Source of the DNA: DATBGO01 sp036558005
GTDB taxonomy: Bacteria; Actinomycetota; Actinomycetes; Streptosporangiales; Streptosporangiaceae
NCBI GenBank assembly: GCA_036558005.1
Contig: DATBGO010000242.1
Coordinates: 8,798 to 72,797 of the forward strand
Length of the DNA: 64,000 nt
Reading direction: 5' to 3'
The notes under the pieces were generated by a model. The model was not told where the DNA came from. It did not search any database and saw only the letters and a program-made list of their open reading frames with translations. Below are positions 32,633-39,574 of the stretch, in pieces. Position 1 is the first letter of the stretch. Each line of letters begins with the position of its first letter. The position numbers and the translations under genes are program-made.

Positions 32633-33420
32633 AGTCGGTGCGGGACGCCGGCGTCGTGGTGACCGGCGCCGGCAGCGGCATCGGCGCGGCCCTGGCCCGC
32701 CGGTTCGCGGCCGAGGGCGCCCGGGTGGTGGTCAACGACATCGACCCGGCCGCGGCCGCCGCGGTAGCGGGCCCGGTCGGCGCGGAGGCGATCGGCGCCG
32801 ACGCGGCCAGCGAGGACGGCGTCGCCGAGCTGATCGCGCGGGCCAGGGCGCGGCTGGGGGAGATCGACCTGTACTGCGCGAACGCGGGCATCGCCCGCGG
32901 CCGCGGGATCGAGGCCAGCGAGGCGGACTGGGACGCGTCCTGGCAGGTCAACGTCATGGCGCACGTCCGGGCGGCGCGGCTGCTGCTCGGGCCATGGCTG
33001 GAGCGCGGCAGCGGGCACTTCATCGCCACGGTGTCGGCCGCCGGGCTGCTGTCCATCCCCGGCACCGCGACCTACGCGGTCACCAAGCACGGGGCGCTGG
33101 CGTTCGCGGAGTGGCTGGCGCTCAGCTACGCCCACCGCGGCCTGACGGTGCAGGCGATCTGCCCGCAGGGGGTGCGCACCCCGATGCTGGTCGGCGGCGA
33201 GACGGCGGCCGAGCGGATGCTGCTGGACAGCGCGGTCGAGCCGGACGACGTCGCGGACGCGACGATCACCGCGATGGCCGAAGGCCGGTTCCTGGTCCTG
33301 CCGCACCCGGAGGTGGCGCAGATGTACGCGGGCCGGGCCGCCGAGCCTGACCGCTGGCTGCGCGGCATGAACAAGCTGCAGCGGAGCCTGGAGCAGGACG
33401 GGCAGGCCGCCGGTCAGTAG
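32629..33420 (+). CDS. Short-chain dehydrogenase
   Basis: A 263-residue SDR with TGAGSGIGAALARRFAAEGA, CANAGIARGRG (a variant NAG), TVSAAGLLSIPGTATYAVTKHGALAF (Ser, Tyr, Lys) and PQGVRTPML. It ends the five-gene operon, overlapping the ACAD gene (GTGA) and running seven bases into the convergent diguanylate cyclase gene. It likely oxidises an alcohol intermediate. Confidence 0.92.
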   Translation: MKSVRDAGVVVTGAGSGIGAALARRFAAEGARVVVNDIDPAAAAAVAGPVGAEAIGADAASEDGVAELIARARARLGEIDLYCANAGIARGRGIEASEADWDASWQVNVMAHVRAARLLLGPWLERGSGHFIATVSAAGLLSIPGTATYAVTKHGALAFAEWLALSYAHRGLTVQAICPQGVRTPMLVGGETAAERMLLDSAVEPDDVADATITAMAEGRFLVLPHPEVAQMYAGRAAEPDRWLRGMNKLQRSLEQDGQAAGQ

Positions 33421-34766
33421 CTGCCCGGCTCGGCCGCGCTCTCCGGAAACAGGTCCTTGGGCGGCGACGGCCGGGCGGCCGGGGCCGCCGCCGGGATGTC
33501 GCTGGACATCCACACCTGGTTCTTGCCGGCGTGCTTGGCGTGGTACAGCGCGACGTCCGCGGCTGCCAGCAGGTCGGTGACCTGGCTCGGCTTCTCGCCG
33601 AGCATGGTCAGCCCGACCGACACCGTCAGCTTGATCGTCTCGGTGCGGGAGATGTCGCCCACGTCGATGGGCACCTCGGCGACCTGGGCGCGCATCCGCT
33701 CGGCGATCCGGCGCGCGTCCTGGCCGGTGGTCTGCGGCAGCAGCACGGCGAACTCCTCGCCGCCGAACCGCCCGACCAGGTCGTAGTCGCGCAGGAAGAT
33801 CTTGATGGTGCTGGCCACCGCGCTGAGGGCCCGGTCGCCGGCCAGGTGGCCGTGCTGGTCGTTGACCTGCTTGAAGTTGTCGATGTCGATCAGGGCCACG
33901 GCCAGCGGGGAATGGGTGCGCTGGGCGCGGATCACCTCGGCGTCGGCTTCCCGCTCCCAGGTACCCGCGTTGATCAGGCCGGTCTTGGCGTCGATCCGGG
34001 AGTCGTTGACCAGCTGCGCGTGCCGGAACGAGCGCTGCAGCAAGGTGACGAACGGGAAGGCGAACGCCACCGTCAGCGGGCTGATCGCGACGCTGATCGT
34101 GACCAGCACCGAGACGCACAGCTCGGCGGTGTCGTTCTGCAGCGGCTCACGGCTGAGCAGCATGTCGCGGATCTTGGCGGTGGGCTCGGCGCCCTTGACC
34201 GCGACCAGGACCAGGCTGTTGTTGAGCACCCACTGGAGCGCCCCGCAGGCCGCGACCGCCCCGATCAGGACGGCCGCGTTCTTGTCCAGGTCGCCCGCCG
34301 TCGGGGTGTGCGGCCCGATCACCCAGTGGAAGGCGATGGAGGCGCTGCCGTAGGACAGCCCGATCGCGGCGGCGCTGAAGACCCGCCGGTAGACCGGGTT
34401 CCTGCGGATCCGCCACTGCGTCAGGATCCCCTGGAACAGCGGGGAGAGCAGGGCGCACACCGGCGGCAGCAGCATCGCGACCGGCAGCAGCCAGACCCCG
34501 TAGACGTCCTTGATCACGCCCGAGTTCTCGCCGGCCCGCCGGGTCATCTCCACGGTGCCCGCGACGCAGGCGAGCAGGGCGCCAAACAGCAGCAGGTCAC
34601 GGGCCCGCCACTGGGCGGCCATCCCGGCGGCCAGGATCGCGGCGAAGTACACCGCCGTGACCAGCATGACGTAATGCGCCACCCACCGGCGGGGGAGACC
34701 CCAGATCGCCCACGTCCGGGGAGCTAGCCCACGCCCGTGCACGCCTTTGCGCCGGGCGAAACTCAT
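33414..34766 (-). CDS. Membrane diguanylate cyclase (GGDEF)
   Basis: A 450-residue protein making the second messenger c-di-GMP from GTP. Six or so membrane helices (about residues 30-245) form a sensor, and the GGDEF domain has the active-site GGEEF at 335-339. The inhibitory I-site RxxD (R326-D329) is present, so product inhibition is expected. There is no EAL domain. AGGAGGA precedes ATG 34766. It is divergent from the miniature-ORF region. Confidence 0.92.
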   Translation of the reverse strand: MSFARRKGVHGRGLAPRTWAIWGLPRRWVAHYVMLVTAVYFAAILAAGMAAQWRARDLLLFGALLACVAGTVEMTRRAGENSGVIKDVYGVWLLPVAMLLPPVCALLSPLFQGILTQWRIRRNPVYRRVFSAAAIGLSYGSASIAFHWVIGPHTPTAGDLDKNAAVLIGAVAACGALQWVLNNSLVLVAVKGAEPTAKIRDMLLSREPLQNDTAELCVSVLVTISVAISPLTVAFAFPFVTLLQRSFRHAQLVNDSRIDAKTGLINAGTWEREADAEVIRAQRTHSPLAVALIDIDNFKQVNDQHGHLAGDRALSAVASTIKIFLRDYDLVGRFGGEEFAVLLPQTTGQDARRIAERMRAQVAEVPIDVGDISRTETIKLTVSVGLTMLGEKPSQVTDLLAAADVALYHAKHAGKNQVWMSSDIPAAAPAARPSPPKDLFPESAAEPGSY

Positions 34767-34950
34767 GCATTCCTCCTGGGCGAGTCGGCTGAGTCAGGGC
34801 CGCGGTGACTACGACACGGATGTGTAGCTATTGGGGCGCATTGTCTCAGCTGGAGTCTACTCGCTGTCAAGAGTATGTCACTCGTTGCTACAAACTGTAC
34901 GTCTCTCTCTAAATTACCTAATCTGACCTTTGACTTGTATCGGATGATGT
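34767..34950. other. AT-rich intergenic promoter region
   Basis: A marked drop in GC lies between the diguanylate cyclase and the miniature ORFs (34840-35060), rich in T runs such as CTCTCTCTAAATTACC. It must hold the cyclase promoter on the minus strand. No gene is visible. Base composition is unlike anything else in the window and could mark regulatory density or foreign origin. Confidence 0.5.
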
Positions 34951-34980
34951 TTGCAGGTTCGGGTACATCCTTATATAGAT
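34951..34980 (+). promoter_or_regulatory. Candidate promoter of the miniature-ORF transcript
   Basis: TTGCAG (34951-34956) and TATAGA (34974-34979), 17 bases apart, make a plausible vegetative promoter. Transcription would start near 34987, giving a leader of roughly 90 bases before the first ORF. An alternative TTGACT lies at 34930. Confidence 0.45.
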
Positions 34981-35036
34981 GCTACCGACACGTTGCATTC
35001 AGAAAACTGACATCAGCAAATTGCAAGTTGTGCGAT

Positions 35037-35062
35037 GATCTTCAGCACTGATCTTCAGCACT
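35037..35062 (+). repeat. Tandem 13-bp repeat in the miniature-ORF leader
   Basis: GATCTTCAGCACT occurs twice in direct tandem (35037-35049, 35050-35062), ending five bases before the Shine-Dalgarno. Each copy with the following GA contains TCAG-CA-CTGA, a small inverted repeat. It may bind a regulator or shape the RNA leader. Confidence 0.8.
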
Positions 35063-35078
35063 GACGAAGGAGGCGGCC

Positions 35079-35105
35079 GTGCGGACCACGCACTGGGGCA
35101 GCTGA
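35079..35105 (+). CDS. Miniature ORF 1, peptide VRTTHWGS
   Basis: Eight codons from GTG 35079 to TGA 35103-35105. A perfect AAGGAGG Shine-Dalgarno at 35067-35073 lies five bases upstream. The first seven codons match two further ORFs downstream, differing in the start (GTG for ATG), and this copy has one extra Ser. It is too short for gene finders. The peptide may be a signalling or modified peptide, or a regulatory leader. Confidence 0.65.
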   Translation: MRTTHWGS

Positions 35106-35160
35106 CCGGGCTAGCCGACGACGAGACACCGAGCCGACGCCAGCCACGAGGAGGGCAGTC

Positions 35161-35184
35161 ATGCGGACGACGCACTGGGGCTAG
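35161..35184 (+). CDS. Miniature ORF 2, peptide MRTTHWG
   Basis: Seven codons from ATG 35161 to TAG 35182-35184. Shine-Dalgarno GAGGAGGG (35148-35155) is five bases upstream. Compared with copy 1 the third-codon base differs silently (ACG for ACC, both Thr). Sequence between the ORFs is not conserved, so conservation is limited to ribosome site and codons. Confidence 0.68.
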   Translation: MRTTHWG

Positions 35185-35281
35185 CACAACGCGAGCAGCC
35201 CCGGCCGCGCCAGCGCCGGCCTGCGGGCATGGCAGCGCGGACGAGGCAGCAGGAAAGCAAGGACGGGAGGAGGCAGCTCAC

Positions 35282-35305
35282 ATGCGGACCACGCACTGGG
35301 GCTGA
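35282..35305 (+). CDS. Miniature ORF 3, peptide MRTTHWG
   Basis: Seven codons from ATG 35282 to TGA 35303-35305. Shine-Dalgarno GGGAGGAGG (35265-35273) is eight bases upstream. It encodes the same peptide as copy 2 with a different stop codon. The MRxxH start recalls the pentapeptide precursors of biarylitides, but there is no cytochrome P450 alongside. Confidence 0.68.
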   Translation: MRTTHWG

Positions 35306-35318
35306 GACGCCACCACGC

Positions 35319-35351
35319 GGTCAGCCCGAGCCGGTCGGGCTAGCGCTGACC
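35319..35351 (+). terminator. Hairpin closing the miniature-ORF transcript
   Basis: GGTCAG (35319-35324) pairs with CTGACC (35346-35351), enclosing AGCCCGA/TCGGGCT (35323-35329 and 35335-35341) with a GCCGG loop. It lies 13 bases after the third ORF and four bases from the stop of the convergent MFS gene, so it could serve both directions. Confidence 0.6.
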
Positions 35352-35355
35352 CGGA

Positions 35356-36630
35356 TTAACCAGGCACGTCACCAGCTAGCGGCGCTCGCCGCTGCCGGGT
35401 TATGCCGCTGACAGCGATCATGACAGCGGTGATGGCGCCGAGTGCGCCCGCCGCGGCGATCACTGTCTCGGGCGTGAACCGCTGCGCCGCGGCACCGGCC
35501 AGCACCATCGCAGCGCCCTGGCCCAGACTCATCCCCGCTTGCGCCAGGCCGAACGCCTGGCTGCGGTGCGCAGCGGGCGTCTCCATGACGAAGACCGAGC
35601 TCGCGGCCACCTGATAGCAATCGAACAAGCCACAGCAGAACAGGATCAGCAGGGCCAGCGGGAGCCCTGGCTGCAGCGCGAACAAGATCAGAACCGCGCA
35701 CGAGGCGATCGCCAGCGGGTGCATCAGCCGCAGCCGTGCGGGCGGCCGGACCAGCCGGCTGAAGGCGATGGCGCCGACCGAGGCGCCCAGCGCGGTGACC
35801 GCCAGGATCAGCCCGATCGCCGTGTTGCCCGAGCCGAGCGAGCGGCCCAGCGGGGCCGCGACCCCTTCAGGAGCGTTGTAGAACGCGGCGAGCCAGCCCA
35901 GCAGCATCGGCGTCCTGAGGGCCGGCCGGGCGAACACCAGCCTGATCCCTTCGAGCAGGTCGGCGAGCTGGGACGGGGCCTTCGCCGCCTGCGGCGCCCG
36001 CGGCGCCGGCCTGGCCTTGACCCAGGTCCGCACGATCAGCGCGGACACGGCGAAGGTGGCGGCGTCGGCCAGCAGCGAGGTGCGGGTGTGGAAGATCTCG
36101 ACGACCGCGCCGCCCGCGGCGAAGCCGAGAACCTGGGCCAGCTGGTAGGTCGTCAGGGTGACCGCGTTGCCGACGACGTACCGGTCGCCGGCCAGGATGT
36201 CGGCGTACACGGCGGCGCGCGCGGACGAGAACGGCGTCGCGATCATGGTCACCACGAACAGCAGGGCCACCAGCGCCGCCAGCGGTATCCCCGGAATGAC
36301 CATCACGGCCACCAGCGCGGCCCTGATCACGTCGCACGTGATCATGACCCGGCGGCGGGGCAGCCGGTCGGCCAGGCCGGCCAGCGCCACGCCGCCGACG
36401 AACGGCGGGACCACGCTGGCCGCGAAGGTGATCGCCGCCAGCAGCGCCGACCGGGTGCGGTCGTAGACCAGCAGCGTCAGCGCCACCCGGGCGAGCTGGT
36501 CACCGATCACTGAGAGTACCTGGGCCAGCCACAGCGCGCGGAACTCACCAACTGCGAAAACGCTGCCAAAAGTCGCATGCCGGATTGGTGCGACGTCGCC
36601 CAGGTCGCTCTCAGTATCCTGTTCGTCCAT
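35356..36630 (-). CDS. MFS transporter
   Basis: A 424-residue MFS_3-like exporter with 12 helices. FRALWLAQVLSVIGDQLARVALTLLVYDRT begins the membrane part, the A-loop is ALAGLADRLPRRRVMI, and helix 5 follows ARAAVYADILAGDRYVVGNAV. I chose ATG 36630; GTG 36639 is possible. No Shine-Dalgarno is seen, so it may be leaderless. It is convergent with the miniature ORFs and could export their product, though that is only proximity. Confidence 0.85.
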   Translation of the reverse strand: MDEQDTESDLGDVAPIRHATFGSVFAVGEFRALWLAQVLSVIGDQLARVALTLLVYDRTRSALLAAITFAASVVPPFVGGVALAGLADRLPRRRVMITCDVIRAALVAVMVIPGIPLAALVALLFVVTMIATPFSSARAAVYADILAGDRYVVGNAVTLTTYQLAQVLGFAAGGAVVEIFHTRTSLLADAATFAVSALIVRTWVKARPAPRAPQAAKAPSQLADLLEGIRLVFARPALRTPMLLGWLAAFYNAPEGVAAPLGRSLGSGNTAIGLILAVTALGASVGAIAFSRLVRPPARLRLMHPLAIASCAVLILFALQPGLPLALLILFCCGLFDCYQVAASSVFVMETPAAHRSQAFGLAQAGMSLGQGAAMVLAGAAAQRFTPETVIAAAGALGAITAVMIAVSGITRQRRAPLAGDVPG

Positions 36631-36636
36631 TAGCGT

Positions 36637-36648
36637 CACGATATCGTG
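36637..36648. promoter_or_regulatory. Perfect 12-bp palindrome CACGATATCGTG at the MFS start
   Basis: It overlaps the likely -10 region just upstream of ATG 36630, so binding of a regulator would block initiation. No cognate regulator is adjacent. Confidence 0.45.
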
Positions 36649-36697
36649 AGGTACCAGGTTCGGGACGCTAAGTTGCCCACACCACGCCGGCCGGGTG

Positions 36698-37933
36698 TCA
36701 GCATGCGCCGGCCGGCCGCGGGCCCTCGGTGCTGAGCAGTACTACGGTGCTGGCGGCGGTGACCCGCAGCCGCTCCCTGGCCTGCGCCGCGGCCGGCCCG
36801 CCCAGCGCCCCGGACAGCCCGGCCAGGCTAGCAGCGCCGCACGGTCCGGCGTGGATGCCGAGCCGGGCGAGCCGTGCTGCCGCGCCGAGCGCGCTGGCGT
36901 CGGTGACGCTGACCGCGGCGTCCAGGCCGTCCCTGATGGCCGGCCAGGCCGCGGCGGACACCGTGCCGCAGTTCAGCCCCTCCATCGCGGTCACCGCGGT
37001 CGGCACCGTGACCGGCTCGCCCGCCCGCGTGCTCGCCTGCACGCACGCCGCGCAGGCCGGCTCCACCGCCAGCAGCGCGACCCGGCCCGGCGCCGCCGCC
37101 GCCCGGTAGTGCCTGATCGTCGCGCCGAGCAGCGAGCCGACCCCGGCCGGCACGACCACCAGGTCGGGCCGCCCGTGCCCGGCGGCGGCCAGCTGCTCGT
37201 CGAGCTCCGCCAGCAAGGTCAGGTAGCCCTGCTCGATCCAGCCCGGCACCTGCTGGTAGCCCGGCCACGAGGTGTCCTGGATGAGCACCTGCCGCTCGTC
37301 GGCGGCCGCCAGCGCGGCCACCTCGGCGACCGCCTCGTCATAGCTGGCGCCGGTCACCCGCACCAGCGCGCCCTCCGCCTCGATGGCCGCCACCGCGTGC
37401 GGCCCGACCGCGGCCGGGACCAGGATGAGCGCGGGCAGACCGAGCAGGCTGGCCATCCGGGCCACCGCGCGGCCGTGGTTCCCGTCGGAGGCGGCCAGCA
37501 GCCGCAGGTGTGCCAGCCGCCCGGACTGGCGTTCCAGCGAAGCCAGGGTCGCGGCAGGCGGCGGGTCAGCCCCGATCCGCGCGTACAGCGCACGGAACAC
37601 CGCCCAGGACGCGCCGAGGATCTTGAACGCGGGCAGCCCGAGCCGGCCGGACTCGTCCTTGACGAACACCGCCCCGGCGCCGAGCTCGGCCGCCAGCCCG
37701 GGCGCGGACCGCAGCGGCGTCGGCGCGTAGCCGGGGAACGCCTGGTGGAACCGGCGGCAGCCGGGCAGGCTCGCGGCCGTCCACACCGGGACGGCCTGGC
37801 GCAGCCAGAGCGCGGGCGGCGCGGCGCCGGGTGAGAGAGCGGCGGCCTCAGGCAGGCCGGCGGCCGGGGAGGGGGCGGCGGAACGGGCGAGTGCGGCGGG
37901 GGAGCCGGCGCTGCGGCCGGGGGCACGGCTCAT
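36698..37933 (-). CDS. dpaL: Diaminopropionate ammonia-lyase
   Basis: A 411-residue fold-type II PLP enzyme converting 2,3-diaminopropionate to pyruvate and two ammonia. The PLP lysine is in LPAFKILGASWA, ASDGNHGRAVARMA follows, then QDTSWPGYQQVPGWIEQGY, the PAGVGSLLGA phosphate loop and AMEGLNCGTVS. These match dpaL closely. It diverges from an ammonium channel gene, a sensible partner. A Pro/Ala-rich N-terminal extension of about 40 residues is present. Confidence 0.85.
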   Translation of the reverse strand: MSRAPGRSAGSPAALARSAAPSPAAGLPEAAALSPGAAPPALWLRQAVPVWTAASLPGCRRFHQAFPGYAPTPLRSAPGLAAELGAGAVFVKDESGRLGLPAFKILGASWAVFRALYARIGADPPPAATLASLERQSGRLAHLRLLAASDGNHGRAVARMASLLGLPALILVPAAVGPHAVAAIEAEGALVRVTGASYDEAVAEVAALAAADERQVLIQDTSWPGYQQVPGWIEQGYLTLLAELDEQLAAAGHGRPDLVVVPAGVGSLLGATIRHYRAAAAPGRVALLAVEPACAACVQASTRAGEPVTVPTAVTAMEGLNCGTVSAAAWPAIRDGLDAAVSVTDASALGAAARLARLGIHAGPCGAASLAGLSGALGGPAAAQARERLRVTAASTVVLLSTEGPRPAGAC

Positions 37934-38128
37934 GCCTGGAGCATGACCAGCGGCGCCGCGCGTGTCCAGCCGGGCAGGTTAGCGCCGGAAACAGGCCGTT
38001 TACACCCGCCGGTCCCGGCGGTGATCTGTTGCCGCCGGCGTAACACCGGGGAAACGTGCCCGAAACGCCGGCATGGGACAGATGGGAACAGTTGCGGCAC
38101 ACACGACCGGTTACCCCACGGAGGCGGC

Positions 38129-39574
38129 GTGGTTCCTTACCCGAGCTGGCTGAGCCCTGGCGACAACGCCTGGCAGCTGACCGCGGCGACGCTGGTCGGC
38201 CTCATGAGCATCCCCGCCCTGGCGATCCTGTACGGCGGGATCGTCGCCCGCAAGTGGGCGGTGAACACGATGCTGATGGTGTTCAGCGCGTTCGCGCTGA
38301 CGCTGATCGTGTGGGTGCTGTGGGCGTTCAAGATGGGCTTCGGCCAGCCCTGGATCCACACCTTCGTCGGCCGGCCAGGCGCGGTCATCGACGCGGCCAG
38401 CGAGCAGGCCAGGGCCAGCATCCCGCTGCTGCACGGGATGCTGCCCAGGCTGCGGATCCCGCAGGGGTCGCTGATCTACTTCCAGTTCGTGTTCGCGGCC
38501 ATCACCCCCGTCCTGTTCCTGGGCAGCGTGCTCGGCCGGATCAGGTTCGCCGTGTGGCTGGTGTTCGTGCCGCTGTGGATCACCTTCGGCTACGCGGTCT
38601 GCGCGTTCCTGCTGTGGGGCGGCGGCTTCTGGGCCGGCCAGGGTGCGCTGGACTACAGCGGCGGTTACGTGATCCACCTGGCGGCCGGGGTGTCGGGGTT
38701 CGTGGCCGCCGCGGTGGTCGGGCCGCGGCTGCGCCGCGACCGGGACCAGCCGGGCCACAGCAACCTGGTGTTCGTGGCGGCAGGCGCCGGGCTGCTGTGG
38801 CTGGGCTGGAACGGGTTCAACGGCGGTGACCCGTACTTCGCGGGCGCGGACGCGGCCGCCGCGGTGGTGAACACCAACCTGGCCGCCGCCGTCGCGATGA
38901 TGACCTGGATCGTGCTGGACATGTCCGCGGGCCCGGGCCGCAGGGCCACGCTGCTGGGCGGGGTCAACGGCATGATCTGCGGGCTGGTCGCGATCACGCC
39001 CGCGGCCGGGTACGTGACCGGGACCGGCGCGATCATCATCGGGCTGGTCACCGCCGCGCTGGTGTGGGCGTCGTTCACCTACCTGCCGCGCAAGGCCTGG
39101 CCGTTCCGCAAGGTCGACGACGCGCTCGGCGTGGTCTACACCCACGGCTTCGCCGGGTTGCTCGGCGGCCTGATGGTCGGGCTGCTCGCCGACCCGCGGA
39201 TGATCGTCTACCTCGGCTCGGGCAAGACCCGCGGGTTCAGCCCGGCCGGCCTGCTCTACGGCAACCCGCGGCAGCTGCTGGTGCAGGCCGGCGCCGCGGC
39301 CACCGTGATCATCTGGGACGGGCTGGTGACGTTCGTGCTGCTGCGCGGGATCGGGCTGGTCATGCGGCTGCGGATGACCGACGCCGAGCTGGCGGCGGGC
39401 GACCGGGCGGTGCACGGCGAGGTGGCCTACCCGGCCGAGCCGCCCGAGCCCGCGGCGCTGCCCGAGCCGCCCGCTGCGCCCGGGACGGGGCACGACCAGG
39501 AGGAGATCCCCGAGCCGGTCCCGGTCAGTGACGGAAAGCTTCCTCCAGCCACCAGGAGCCGCGTGCTGAGGTGA
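38129..39574 (+). CDS. amt: Ammonium transporter (Amt/Rh family)
   Basis: A 481-residue channel of about 11 helices starting WLSPGDNAWQLTAATLVGLMSIPALAILYGG. Key sites are DYSGGYVIHLAAGVSGFVAAAVVG (pore His), WLGWNGFNGG, and the second His in YTHGFAGLLGGLMVG. The ABLYGG-type helix 1 motif is AILYGGIV. A Glu/Pro-rich tail of about 50 residues follows. The gene begins at GTG 38129 with GGAGG upstream. No glnK gene follows, and the end overlaps the convergent TPP-enzyme gene. Confidence 0.92.
   Translation: MVPYPSWLSPGDNAWQLTAATLVGLMSIPALAILYGGIVARKWAVNTMLMVFSAFALTLIVWVLWAFKMGFGQPWIHTFVGRPGAVIDAASEQARASIPLLHGMLPRLRIPQGSLIYFQFVFAAITPVLFLGSVLGRIRFAVWLVFVPLWITFGYAVCAFLLWGGGFWAGQGALDYSGGYVIHLAAGVSGFVAAAVVGPRLRRDRDQPGHSNLVFVAAGAGLLWLGWNGFNGGDPYFAGADAAAAVVNTNLAAAVAMMTWIVLDMSAGPGRRATLLGGVNGMICGLVAITPAAGYVTGTGAIIIGLVTAALVWASFTYLPRKAWPFRKVDDALGVVYTHGFAGLLGGLMVGLLADPRMIVYLGSGKTRGFSPAGLLYGNPRQLLVQAGAAATVIIWDGLVTFVLLRGIGLVMRLRMTDAELAAGDRAVHGEVAYPAEPPEPAALPEPPAAPGTGHDQEEIPEPVPVSDGKLPPATRSRVLR

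Noticed and set aside
35229..35411. 60-codon plus-strand frame crossing the third miniature ORF
   Set aside because: It has no ribosome site, ignores the conserved mini-ORF frame, and runs through the hairpin into the antisense of the MFS gene.
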